A DNA stretch of 64,000 nucleotides from CAVPTL01 sp963708725. GTDB taxonomy: Bacteria > Actinomycetota > Thermoleophilia > Gaiellales > JAICJC01. This document shows, in pieces, positions 35,513 through 44,700 of the stretch. The position numbers and the translations under genes were made by a program. Where the stretch lies: assembly GCA_963708725.1 (NCBI GenBank), contig CAVPTL010000002.1:1-64000 (forward strand), read 5' to 3'. Every line of letters starts with the position of its first letter. Position 1 is the first letter of the stretch. The notes beneath the pieces were generated by a model. The model was given only the letters and a program-made list of their open reading frames with translations, searched no databases and was not told the DNA's origin.

Positions 35513-36156
35513 ACGAGTTCCGGGTCGTCGATGAAGAGATGCGCGCCTACTACGAGCGACGGGCGCAGGAATATGACGATTGGTGGTTTGGTGACGGCCT
35601 CTTCACCGATCGTGACCGGCCCGGTTGGCGCGACGAGGTGCATGCGCTGATCGAGGTGGTCGCCGGACTCACACCGGCGCACGTACTCGATGTGGCGTGT
35701 GGCACGGGCTTCCTCACCCAGCATCTGCGCGGCGACGTGGTGGGGCTCGACCAGAGCGCCGCGATGGTGGAGGTCGCACGCGCCAGGATCCCGCACGGCA
35801 AGGTGGTGGAGGGCGACGCCGTACCGTTGCCGTTCGCCGACGGCGAGTTCGAGCGGGTGTTCACCGGGCACTTCTACGGGCACCTGCTGGCGCAGGAGCG
35901 TGCACGGTTCATCGCCGAGGCCCGTCGGGTCGCCTCCGAGCTGGTGGTGGTGGACTCGGCGATCCGACCGGGAGTCGAGGCTGAGCAGTGGCAGGAGCGC
36001 GTCCTCAGCGACGGCTCGACCCATTCCGTGTACAAGCGCTACTTCACCGCCCGTGGACTCGCCGACGAGCTGGGCGGCGGTGAGGTGCTGCACGACGGCG
36101 CCTGGTTCGTCGTCGTGAATAACGGTGCCAGGCACCGGTATTCACAAACCCCCTAG
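35509..36156 (+). CDS. Class I SAM-dependent methyltransferase
   Basis: A 215-residue methyltransferase with the SAM motif HVLDVACGTGFLTQHL (about 58-73) and a following VVGLDQSAAMVEVARARI. The final part, VVVNNGARHRYSQTP, is encoded by a copy of the dispersed palindrome, so the native C-terminus was probably different. It is coupled to pobA (ATGA) as the last gene of the catabolic operon. A possible role is O-methylation of a catechol-like intermediate, but the substrate is not evident. The stop codon overlaps the convergent EamA stop in the tetranucleotide CTAG. Confidence 0.78.
   Translation: MNEFRVVDEEMRAYYERRAQEYDDWWFGDGLFTDRDRPGWRDEVHALIEVVAGLTPAHVLDVACGTGFLTQHLRGDVVGLDQSAAMVEVARARIPHGKVVEGDAVPLPFADGEFERVFTGHFYGHLLAQERARFIAEARRVASELVVVDSAIRPGVEAEQWQERVLSDGSTHSVYKRYFTARGLADELGGGEVLHDGAWFVVVNNGARHRYSQTP
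36115..36145. repeat. Dispersed palindrome, copy F (31 bp, variant)
   Basis: Arms GTGAATAACGGTGCC (36115-36129) and GGCACCGGTATTCAC (36131-36145) around A36130, one mismatch between arms. It differs from the other copies at two to four inner positions but keeps the GGTGCCAGGCACC core and GTGAAT ends. It lies inside the last codons of the methyltransferase gene. Confidence 0.8.
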
Positions 36157-37049
36157 TTGGGGGCGATTTCGGGTGTCCCAGTGCCGGTGCGCGCGGCACC
36201 CACCGACGCCGCGACGACCAGCACCGCGGCCACGACCTCCCAGCCGGTCAGCGTCTGTCCCAGAACGACCAGGCCGACGAGGGCGCCGGCGACTGGCTCG
36301 AGGCTTGCCAGTATGCCGTAGACGCGGGCCGGCATCCGCCGCAGCGCGGTCAGCTCGAGCGTGTAGGGAAGGGCGGTCGAGAACACGGCCACCCCGACGG
36401 CGAGCGCGATGAACGACACGCTGGTCAGGGCCGAGATGCCGTCGGCGCCGCCGATCGGGGCGAGGAGGAGTGCCGACACCGATAGGCCGACGGCGAGCCC
36501 GGAGAACCCCGGCCACCGCGTCCCCACCCGCTTCGCGGCCAGGATGTACCCGGCCCAGGCGGCCGCCGCCAGCAGCGCGAACGCCAGCCCGGCGGCGGTG
36601 ACGGAGCTGCCCGCCGGTGCCCCGGCGAACAGCACGATCCCGGCCGCGGCCAGGACCACCCAGAGCAGATCGACGCGGCGGCGTGAAGCTGCGACGGCGA
36701 CCCCGAGTGGCCCGATGAACTCGACCGTCACGGCGATCCCCAGCGGGAGTCGATCGACCGCCTGGTAGAACGCGCTGTTCATGGTGGCGAGTAGCGCACC
36801 GAGCAGCACGAGCAGCAGAAGGTCACTGCGAGAACGGCCGCGGATCGTGGGCCGGGTGATCGCCAACAGCAGCAGTGCACCGATGGCGCTGCGCAGAAAC
36901 ACCGCGCCCTCGACTCCCGCGGAATCGAACATGTGGGTCGCGAGGGCCGCCCCGATCTGGAACGAGACGATCGCGCCCACCAGCGTGATCGGCGCCGGGA
37001 TCGCGTCGGCACGCTGCCCATACGTCTCCACTGTTGCCCGAACTCCCAT
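36153..37049 (-). CDS. EamA/DMT-family exporter
   Basis: A 298-residue membrane protein with about ten helices in two EamA repeats, of the RhtA-like drug/metabolite transporter kind. Phrases such as GVEGAVFLRSAIGALLLLAITRP, PLGIAVTVEFIGPLGVA and the second-half ARVYGILASLEPVAGALVGLVVLGQ are characteristic. Such proteins export amino acids or other small metabolites or compounds. It is monocistronic; its stop overlaps the convergent methyltransferase stop. The substrate is unknown. Confidence 0.85.
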   Translation of the reverse strand: MGVRATVETYGQRADAIPAPITLVGAIVSFQIGAALATHMFDSAGVEGAVFLRSAIGALLLLAITRPTIRGRSRSDLLLLVLLGALLATMNSAFYQAVDRLPLGIAVTVEFIGPLGVAVAASRRRVDLLWVVLAAAGIVLFAGAPAGSSVTAAGLAFALLAAAAWAGYILAAKRVGTRWPGFSGLAVGLSVSALLLAPIGGADGISALTSVSFIALAVGVAVFSTALPYTLELTALRRMPARVYGILASLEPVAGALVGLVVLGQTLTGWEVVAAVLVVAASVGAARTGTGTPEIAPN

Positions 37050-37157
37050 GCGGTCAGCGTATCCGCCGCAACCGGGGTTTGGCCCACACCCCCGATCGGT
37101 CGTAGTTCAGGCGCATCAGCGCGATCACGTCATCGTCGGTTCGGATCGCGCGAGTTT

Positions 37158-37190
37158 GTGAATAAATGGTGCCTGGCACCATTTATTCAC
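37158..37190. repeat. Dispersed palindrome, copy C (33 bp)
   Basis: Two perfect 16-base arms (GTGAATAAATGGTGCC) around T37174; the central base is T here and A in the other five copies. It lies upstream of the EamA gene start, and its right end contains the stop codon (TCA on this strand, 37187-37189) of the L,D-transpeptidase gene. Confidence 0.9.
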
Positions 37191-37934
37191 GCGGTGATGA
37201 TGACGGGGGTGCCGGCTTCGGCGTGCTCGGCCAGCCAGGCGATGTCGGGATTACGCATGCGCACGCAGCCGTGCGAAGCCGCGGTACCCACCGGGACGCG
37301 CAGGCTGCTGCCCCCGCGGCCGTGGATCGCCACCTGGCCGTCGCCGCCGGCGAAGGTGTTCAACACCGTCGAGTGGGCGGTCAGCGTCAGCATCCACGAA
37401 CCGTAGAACTGGTGTGGATTGGGCAGCGGGATGCGCTCGGCGACCGCAAATCGCCCTGTCGGCGTGGGAGTCGCCTTGGCCCCGACCACCACCGGGAAGC
37501 TGCGCACCAGCCGCCCGCGGCGGGTCACATACACACGCCGGTGAGACAGCGACACCACCACCTGCCACGGCGTCGACGACACCCGCGCGTCGTCGCGTGG
37601 GATCCACGCGCTGGCCCCATTGGGTCGGGTCGGTAGGAGCACCCGCAGCCAGGTCTTCCTGTCGGCCCGCCGGTGCCCGAGCACGAGCAGCTGGGTCGGG
37701 CCCGCCGTCGGGCCGGATGCTGGTCTGAAGCTGCGTCGTGACAGCACCTCCCGGCGAACTCAACGCCGGGGCGGCGAGCATCAGCTTGGCGACGTGAGCC
37801 GGCGTGAACGGTGTGCCGGCGGCGGTGGTTGCCGGCAGAGCCGCCGTCGGGCCGGGCGACGCGGAGCCTCCTCCGCCACCGCAGCTGGTCGCCAGCACGG
37901 CGACCACGGCCGACGCCAGCAGGCGGCGGGTCAT
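37187..37934 (-). CDS. Secreted L,D-transpeptidase (YkuD domain), one-base frameshift
   Basis: About 248 residues if one extra base in 37690-37740 is removed. The first frame has a lipoprotein-like signal (MTRRLLASAVVAVLATSCGGGGGSASPG) and a Thr/Ala/Pro linker; the second holds the YkuD catalytic domain: VSLSHRRVYVTRRGRLVRSFPVVVG, PTPTGRFAV, IHGRGGSSLRVPVGTAASHGCVRM with the catalytic Cys in SHGCVRM. These enzymes form 3-3 cross-links in peptidoglycan or anchor proteins. The start ATG overlaps the stop of the large DUF11 protein (ATGA). The stop codon is provided by palindrome copy C. Confidence 0.82.
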
Positions 37935-40900
37935 CCGGTCACGATCGGGATCGAGACCGGATTGACGCCCTCCACGTCGATCGTCGCGCTGTCGGAGGCT
38001 TTGTCGGCGGAGTGGGTGGTGACCACCAGCAGGTTTCGCAGCCGGCCATCGGGGGCGTCGCGATCGACCCGCAGCACCACCTTGCGCACGACGGTCTCGC
38101 CGGGTGCGATCGATGCGAACGTCCAGCACGCGGCGCCGGCCGTGATCGTGCCGCCGTCGATGTCGACGTAGGTCGTATGTGCCGGCGGCTGGTCGCAGGC
38201 CGTCACGTTGGTGGCGGCGGTGGCCCCGGTGACGGTGATCGCGAGCCGGTAGCTGACCGTCGCGCCGGCCTTGGCGGTGGTGGTCGTGGTCGTCTTACGA
38301 GCCTCGATCGTGGTGGCCTCGATCTTGGCGGTCACGTTTGCGAGGTTGTCGGTGATGTTCGGGTCGGTCTCGTTGCCGGCAACCTGAGCGGTGTTGGAAA
38401 GCACCTCGCCGCTGGTGCCGGAGGCGATCGTGGCCGAGACGGTCACGGTCGCGGTGGCGCCGGGGGCGAGCGTCCCGATTGCGCACGAGACCTCGGCCGA
38501 GGTGATTGCGCAGCTGCCCTGGCTCGTGGTCGCGGTGGGATCGACGAGCTGACCGGCGAGCGGATCGTTCACGACCACTCCGGTGGCGTCGCTCGGCCCA
38601 TTGTTCGTGGCGGTGATCGTGAAGGTCACCGGCGCGCCAACCAGTGGCTGCATCGGCGTCATCGTCTTGGTGATCGCGAGGTCGGCGACGCCCGTGACGG
38701 TGGGTGTCACCGTCGAGCTGTTGTTGGTGGTGTCGGGGTCGGGCTCGTTGGCCGACACCGTGGCGGTGTTCGAGAGCGTCGTGCCCGCGGCGGAGGCGTC
38801 GACCGTGCCGGTGATGTCGATGGTGGTGTTCTGCCCGGACGCCAGCGATGCGATCGAGCATTGGACGGTTCCCAGCACGATTGAGCATGCGCCGGTTGCC
38901 GGAGTCACGACCGGATTGGTGAGCCCAGCCGGGAGGGGATCATCGACGTCGATGCCAGTGGCGTCGGACGGCCCGTTGTTGAACACCGTCAGCGTGAAGG
39001 TCGCCGGGTCACCCGCAACCGGAGTGGCGGGGCTCACCGACTTGATGATTGCCACATCGGCTGAACTCGACACCGTGATCGTGTCGCTGGCGTCGTTGTT
39101 CGAGGGGTCACCGTCTTTTCCACCGGCCACAGTCGCGGTGTTGGTGATCGAGTTGGGCGCCGAGGGGTCGACCGTGACGCCGACGGTGATGTCCGGATAC
39201 GACGAGCCTGCCGCCAGCGCGTCGCTGCGGGTGCAGGTCACCGTCTGGGTGACGATGTTGCACGTCCAGCCCGCGCCAGACGCCGCGGCGACCGGCAGAG
39301 ACGCCGGCACCGTGTCGGTGACCGTGACCAGCCCGGAGCTCGCGGTGCTCCCGGAGTTCGAGGCTGTCAGCGTGAAGGACGACGAGCCGCCGTGTTGGAA
39401 GTCGCCGGAGTCAGTCTTGGCGAGCTCGAGGTCGGGGGCAACGACCGTCAACTCGGTCGGCGGCGAACTCGTATCGGTCAGGCCGAACGATGGGTTGGAC
39501 TGCGCGGAATAGGTGCCGGTGGCGGCGTTTGTGACCAGCGTCTGGTCGGCCGTGGGCGTGTTGATCGTCACCCTGAACCGAACCTCGTAGGACTGCCCCG
39601 GCGCAATGGTGCCACCGGTGGTGGCGTTGGCGCCGGTGCCCAGCCGAAACTGCACCGTCGAGCCCGATACCTCGGCCTGGTCGTCTCCGGGGGCATCGGT
39701 CTTGGTGCCGGCGATCCCGCCGGGGCTCGAGACGATCTGAAGGCTTCCCGGGACGAACGTCGTGTGCGCCGGAATGGGATCGGTCACGACCACTTTCGTT
39801 GCCGAGTCCTGACCGGTGTTGGTGGCGTCGATCGTGTACTCGATCTGATCGCCCTGCTCGACCGCGCCGCCGTTGAGATCGACCGCCGATTTGGCGGGGG
39901 TGAGCCGCGGCGCGAACAGCTCGGTCGCGAAGGTCACGACGCCGGGGAGATACGTCTCCCCGCCGGTGGTCAGATGGATCGTGGCCGAACTGGCGCCGTT
40001 GGGAAGGATGCCGTTGGCGCCGACGATGTCGGCGTCGTACCCGAGCTGGTTGACGTAGTTCGGCGACTTCGTGGTCACGTTGGTGCCGAACGCCGAGATC
40101 GAGCTGTTGAAGAAGTTGTTGGCCGGATTGGCGGCGTCGCTGAGGGTGGTCGTGTTCAGCACGGCCGAGTCTCCGGTGCTGCCGCGGTCGCCTTCCCAGG
40201 CGATGAACCCCAGGCTGGTGTTGACCGGGCCGCTGGTGGGCGTCACGAATCCCGAGACCGGGATGTCGAGTGCCGGCGTTCCCGTGTTGACGGTTCGCAG
40301 GCCGTCGAAGATTGTCAGGTTGCGAGGAGGCTGGGCGGGGTCGTGGTAGGCGACAACGAGGCCCCAGCCGGCATATCGATCCTGACCGGTGCCGGCCTGC
40401 ACGTTTGCGACCGTGTAGTCACCAGCGCCGCCCGCTTGCACCGCGGCGGTGACATCGGCGAAGCCCTGGTACCGGCTCGCGGCCGCCGTGCTGCCATCGA
40501 GAGTGGAGGCCGTCACCGTCGAGTATCCGCCGCCCGGTGGTGCCAGGAGCACCGTGCCGCGGCTGCCGGCGGCCGGAGCGGCGACGCCGCCCGCGGCTCC
40601 CGCCGAGGTGTCGCCTCCCCAGTACAGCCCGGCGAACAGCACGGTTGCCCCGGTGGGGAGCGAGAGCGTTGACGTGCTCGAGTCAAACGTGGTGGCGTCG
40701 GAATCGACGTCCACGTAGCGCATCGTGAACTGGTTGTTGTTCAGATTGCCGCCGGCCTGGGCACCCGCGCACGCGGCGTCGGTGGCGGGGCAGGTCAAAA
40801 GCGTGTTCGCGGCGATCGTGATATTGCCGGTGTCGTTGTCGGTGAACCGGGTGGTGAACGCGCGATCGGCGGCACCCGCAGGTGCCGCTTGGAGCACGCA

Positions 40901-40945
40901 GAGCAGCGCAATGAGCGCCCCCAGAATCAGTCGCCGCCTCGACAT
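37931..40945 (-). CDS. Large secreted DUF11-repeat surface protein
   Basis: About 1,004 residues. Signal peptide MSRRRLILGALIALLCVLQAAPAGAA, then an N-terminal domain of about 340 residues with FAGLYWGGDTS and GWGLVVAYHDP segments typical of proteins carrying DUF11 repeats. From about residue 345 at least five tandem DUF11 modules follow, with the hallmark VTDPIPAHTTFVPGSL..., DLELAKTDSG, ADVAIIKSVSP, ADLAITKTMTP and NNGPSDATGVVVNDPL phrases. Such domains often carry intramolecular isopeptide or Ca-stabilised folds and form stalks. No sortase motif or membrane anchor is seen at the C-terminus. It is followed by the transpeptidase (ATGA overlap), suggesting joint cell-wall attachment. The ATG at 40945 is preferred over an upstream TTG. 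Confidence 0.83.
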   Translation of the reverse strand: MSRRRLILGALIALLCVLQAAPAGAADRAFTTRFTDNDTGNITIAANTLLTCPATDAACAGAQAGGNLNNNQFTMRYVDVDSDATTFDSSTSTLSLPTGATVLFAGLYWGGDTSAGAAGGVAAPAAGSRGTVLLAPPGGGYSTVTASTLDGSTAAASRYQGFADVTAAVQAGGAGDYTVANVQAGTGQDRYAGWGLVVAYHDPAQPPRNLTIFDGLRTVNTGTPALDIPVSGFVTPTSGPVNTSLGFIAWEGDRGSTGDSAVLNTTTLSDAANPANNFFNSSISAFGTNVTTKSPNYVNQLGYDADIVGANGILPNGASSATIHLTTGGETYLPGVVTFATELFAPRLTPAKSAVDLNGGAVEQGDQIEYTIDATNTGQDSATKVVVTDPIPAHTTFVPGSLQIVSSPGGIAGTKTDAPGDDQAEVSGSTVQFRLGTGANATTGGTIAPGQSYEVRFRVTINTPTADQTLVTNAATGTYSAQSNPSFGLTDTSSPPTELTVVAPDLELAKTDSGDFQHGGSSSFTLTASNSGSTASSGLVTVTDTVPASLPVAAASGAGWTCNIVTQTVTCTRSDALAAGSSYPDITVGVTVDPSAPNSITNTATVAGGKDGDPSNNDASDTITVSSSADVAIIKSVSPATPVAGDPATFTLTVFNNGPSDATGIDVDDPLPAGLTNPVVTPATGACSIVLGTVQCSIASLASGQNTTIDITGTVDASAAGTTLSNTATVSANEPDPDTTNNSSTVTPTVTGVADLAITKTMTPMQPLVGAPVTFTITATNNGPSDATGVVVNDPLAGQLVDPTATTSQGSCAITSAEVSCAIGTLAPGATATVTVSATIASGTSGEVLSNTAQVAGNETDPNITDNLANVTAKIEATTIEARKTTTTTTAKAGATVSYRLAITVTGATAATNVTACDQPPAHTTYVDIDGGTITAGAACWTFASIAPGETVVRKVVLRVDRDAPDGRLRNLLVVTTHSADKASDSATIDVEGVNPVSIPIVTG

Positions 40946-41061
40946 TGGAGCAGACCGTAACACAGCGGACGGAGCGACAGGCTATGACTTTCGAGTCAGG
41001 TTCGCCATGCGAGCAATCGGGGAATGAAACCGATTCCGGTGCAGCTGCGTTAGAGCAGAAG

Positions 41062-41685
41062 ATGAACGTCATCGCACAGCCCACAGCGCAGCTCGAGCTC
41101 GCCGATTGGCGGCGGCGGGTGTTTGAGCTGTACGCATCGATTCGGCGAAACGAGCGCCCGCACGAGGCATGGCAGGACTGGTGCAGCGCTCGCGACGCGC
41201 TCTTCCGCGACCATCCCCAGTCGCCGCTCGACGATGAGGGCCGCGCCGGCTTCGCGGGCCTTCGGTACTACCGTTACTCACCGGAGTGGCGGGTGCTCGC
41301 ACGGGTGGTGGCGGTGCCCGAGACCTCGATCGAGATCGAGACCAGCACCGACGACCGGTTTGCCGCCACGCACTTTGCCGACGCGCGGTTCGCGCTGGCG
41401 GGCACGGAGTGCTCGTTGCCGGTGTACTGGCTCGCCGGCTACGGGGGAGGCACGCTGCTGCCTATCGCGGATGCAACCAGCGGCGCGACGACCTACGGGG
41501 GCGGGCGGTATCTGCTCGACTCCATCAAAGGCGCGGATCTTGGCGAGTCAGACGGGCGCCTGGTACTCGACTTCAATTTCTCGTACAACCCGTCGTGTGC
41601 GTACAACCCCCGGTGGACCTGTCCGCTGGCCTCTCCGGCCAGCCGTCTGCCGGTCGCGATTGAGGCCGGAGAACGCCACAGCTAG
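41062..41685 (+). CDS. DUF1684 family protein
   Basis: About 207 residues. The C-terminal signature NFSYNPSCAYNPRWTCPLASPASRLPVAIEAGE is that of the DUF1684 family, proteins of unknown function widespread in actinobacteria and bacteroidetes. The N-terminal part is helical and polar (WRRRVFELYASIRRNERPHEAWQDW), the middle is beta-rich. No signal peptide. An ATG at 40984 would add 26 residues that look less protein-like. It is divergent from the DUF11 protein with 116 bases between the chosen starts. Confidence 0.8.
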   Translation: MNVIAQPTAQLELADWRRRVFELYASIRRNERPHEAWQDWCSARDALFRDHPQSPLDDEGRAGFAGLRYYRYSPEWRVLARVVAVPETSIEIETSTDDRFAATHFADARFALAGTECSLPVYWLAGYGGGTLLPIADATSGATTYGGGRYLLDSIKGADLGESDGRLVLDFNFSYNPSCAYNPRWTCPLASPASRLPVAIEAGERHS

Positions 41686-41745
41686 CGGCGGCGTAGGCGA
41701 CCGTAGCACCTGTCGAATCGCGGCTTTCGGCGGTAGGATCGAGTC

Positions 41746-44700
41746 ATGAAGCCACAGGTGTCGACACCCCCGGTGTCGCGCAAAGCTGCCGTGGAGCCGC
41801 GGGTGTACCTCCCACGGCTGACGATTCGGTGGCTCGCCGACGAACCCGATACTCGCGTGCAGGCGATCGAGGCGACCGCCGTGTTCGTCGACGTCTCGGG
41901 CTTCACCGCGATGTCCGAACGCCTGGCGCGCACCGGAAAGCTCGGCGCCGAAGAGGTCGCCGATGTGATCGGCGACGTGTTCGCCCGGCTCCTGACCACG
42001 GCCTATGACAACGGTGGAAGCCTGCTCAAGTTCGGCGGTGACGCGCTGCTGCTGCTGTTTCGCGGTGACGAGCACCAGGTGCGCGGCGTGCGCGCGGCTG
42101 CCGGCATGCGCGCCGCCCTGCGCTCGCTCGGGCCGATCCCAACCTCGGTGGGAAAGGTGCGGTTGCGGGTTTCGGCCGGCGTTCATTCCGACACGTTCCA
42201 GTGCTTCCTGGTCGGAGACACACACCGCGAGCTGATCATCGCCGGTCCCGCGATGACGACCACCGTGGCCATGGAGGCGTTCGCCGAGTCGGGTGAGACG
42301 GTGGTGAGCCCCACGACCGCCGCCTTCCTACCGGCGGGGTTGCTGGGCGAGCCTCGAGGCGATGGGTTTCTGCTCAAGGGCGGAGCGTCGCTGCCCGAGG
42401 CGAGCGGGCTCAGGCTGCCGGATCGCGAGCTGCACGAGGGCCAGCTCCTGGCGGGCATCCCGGTCGCGCTGCGTGAGCATGTGCTGTCGTCAGACGCCGA
42501 TTCCGAGCACCGGCGCGTCACGGTTGCATTCATCGGCTATCACGGGGTCGACGACCTGCTCGCACGCGAAGGGGCCGAGGTGGTCTGCGACCATCTCGAG
42601 TGGTTGGTCAGCTCGGTACAGGCGGCCTGTGAGGCCCACGGAGTGACCTTCCTCGGCACGGACGTCGACCGCGACGGCGGCAAGATCATCCTTGTTGCCG
42701 GCGCACCGACGGCCGCGGGTGAGGATGAACAGCGGTTGCTGCTGGCGGCCTGTGAGGTGCGCGACGCCGCGGCGGCGCTCCCGATCCAGATCGGCGTCTC
42801 GAGCGGCGCGTTGTTCGCCGGCGGCGTGGGGCCTCCGTATCGACGCACGTACACCGTCATGGGCGACACCGTGAACCTGGCAGCGCGCGTGATGGCCCGC
42901 GCCGAGCCCGGCCAGGTACTCGCCGCCGACGAGGTGCTGGAGGCAGCCGACATCGAGTTTGCATCGAGCCCGGTCGAGCCGTTCATGGCCAAGGGCAAGC
43001 GGGCGCCGGTCGGTGCCGCGGTGGTGCACGGGCCGCTGGGCAGCAAGCGCACGACCTCTCCGGACCTCCCCCTGGTGGGTCGCGAGCTCGAGCAGGACAC
43101 TCTGCGCGACGCGCTTGCGATGCTCAAAACGGGGCACGGCGGGATGATCGAGGTGATCGGTCCGGCCGGCATCGGTAAAACCCGTCTGCTGGACGAGCTG
43201 CGGGTCGGGGCCAGCGGGATGCCGCAGCTGCTGGCGCGTTGTGAGCTGTACGAGGCGTCGTCGCCGTACCTGCCGTTTCGACGGGTGCTACGCACATTGC
43301 TGGGGTGCTCCCAATCGGTCTCCCCCGCTGAGGCCGGTGCGCGGCTGCGAAACCGCGTGATGGAGGTGGCGCCCGAACTGGCTCCGTGGCTGCCGCTGCT
43401 CGCGGTTGTGGTCGATGGCGACGCGGAGCCGACACCCGAGGTGTCCGAGCTCGGCGAGGAGTTTCGCGCCCCCAAGCTGGTCGAAGTCACCACCCAGCTG
43501 TTTGAGGCTCTTGTGACCGAACCGACCTTGATCGCGGTCGAGGACGTCCACTGGATGGACGCTGCCTCGGTTGACCTCGCCCATGCGCTGATCGCCCGCG
43601 CCGAGCAACAGCCATGGCTGGTGTGCTTCACCCGCCGAGACGATCCGACCGGGTTTCAGCCGACCGAGCCGCGGGTGGGCACCGAGCTGCGTCCCCGGCC
43701 GCTGACCGTCGAGGACTCCGAGCTCTTGATCACCGCCGCCACCGAGCATGCCCCGCTGCGACCACATGATGCCCAGACCCTTGCTCGCCGCTCGGGCGGG
43801 AACCCGCTGTTCCTGCACGGCTTGCTGGGCGCGGTGGGGGATTCGGGCAGCGTCGACGGATTGCCGCATACCATCGAGGCCATGGTGGTTGCCCAGGTCG
43901 ATCGGCTTGGCACCGGGCAGCGGCGTCTCATCCGGCACGCATCGGTACTGGGACTCGCCTTTTCGGCCGACCTGGTCGCGATGCTGCTCGACCCCGACGA
44001 GGATCCACCTGGCCGCGACGCCTGGGTGGGGCTCGAGGAGCTGCTCAGCCGAGACGGCCCGGGCCAGTTCCGCTTCCGCCACGCGCTCACGCGCGACGCG
44101 GCATATGAGGGCCTGTCGTATCGCCGGCGACGTGAGCTTCATGCCCGCGCCGCCGCCGCGATCGTCAGTCGCCGCGCCGGGGACGAGGATGATCTCGACC
44201 TGCTCGCGCTGCACTATCTCCGCGCCGGCGACAACGACCAGGCATGGAAGAACGCGCGGGCGGCGGCACGGTTGGCCCAGGCCGATTTCGCGATCGGCGA
44301 CGCGGTCGTCAACTATGGCCGTGCCCTCGAAGCCGCCCGCCACCTCGACGGGCTGTCGGTGACTGACCGCGTTGAGACGCTCGAGGCGGTGGGCGACCTG
44401 CACGAGCGTATGGGGCGCTATGACCACGCCGCCGCGCGCTTCACCGAGGCTCGTCGGCTGGTGCCTGATGACCCGGTGGCTCAGGGCCGGCTGTGCTTCA
44501 AGCACTCGATGCTTGCCGAGCGCAGCGGCAGCTACACGCAGGCGGTGCGCTGGCTTCGCCGCGGTCTGCGGGGGCTCGACGGCAACCCCGAACTGGCCGC
44601 GGCTCGGCAACGCGCCACCCTGTCGGCCTCGTACGGCATGGTGCGGCTGGCCCAGGGTCGCAGGCTCGAGGCCGTCGATCTGCTCGAACGGGCGATCGAG

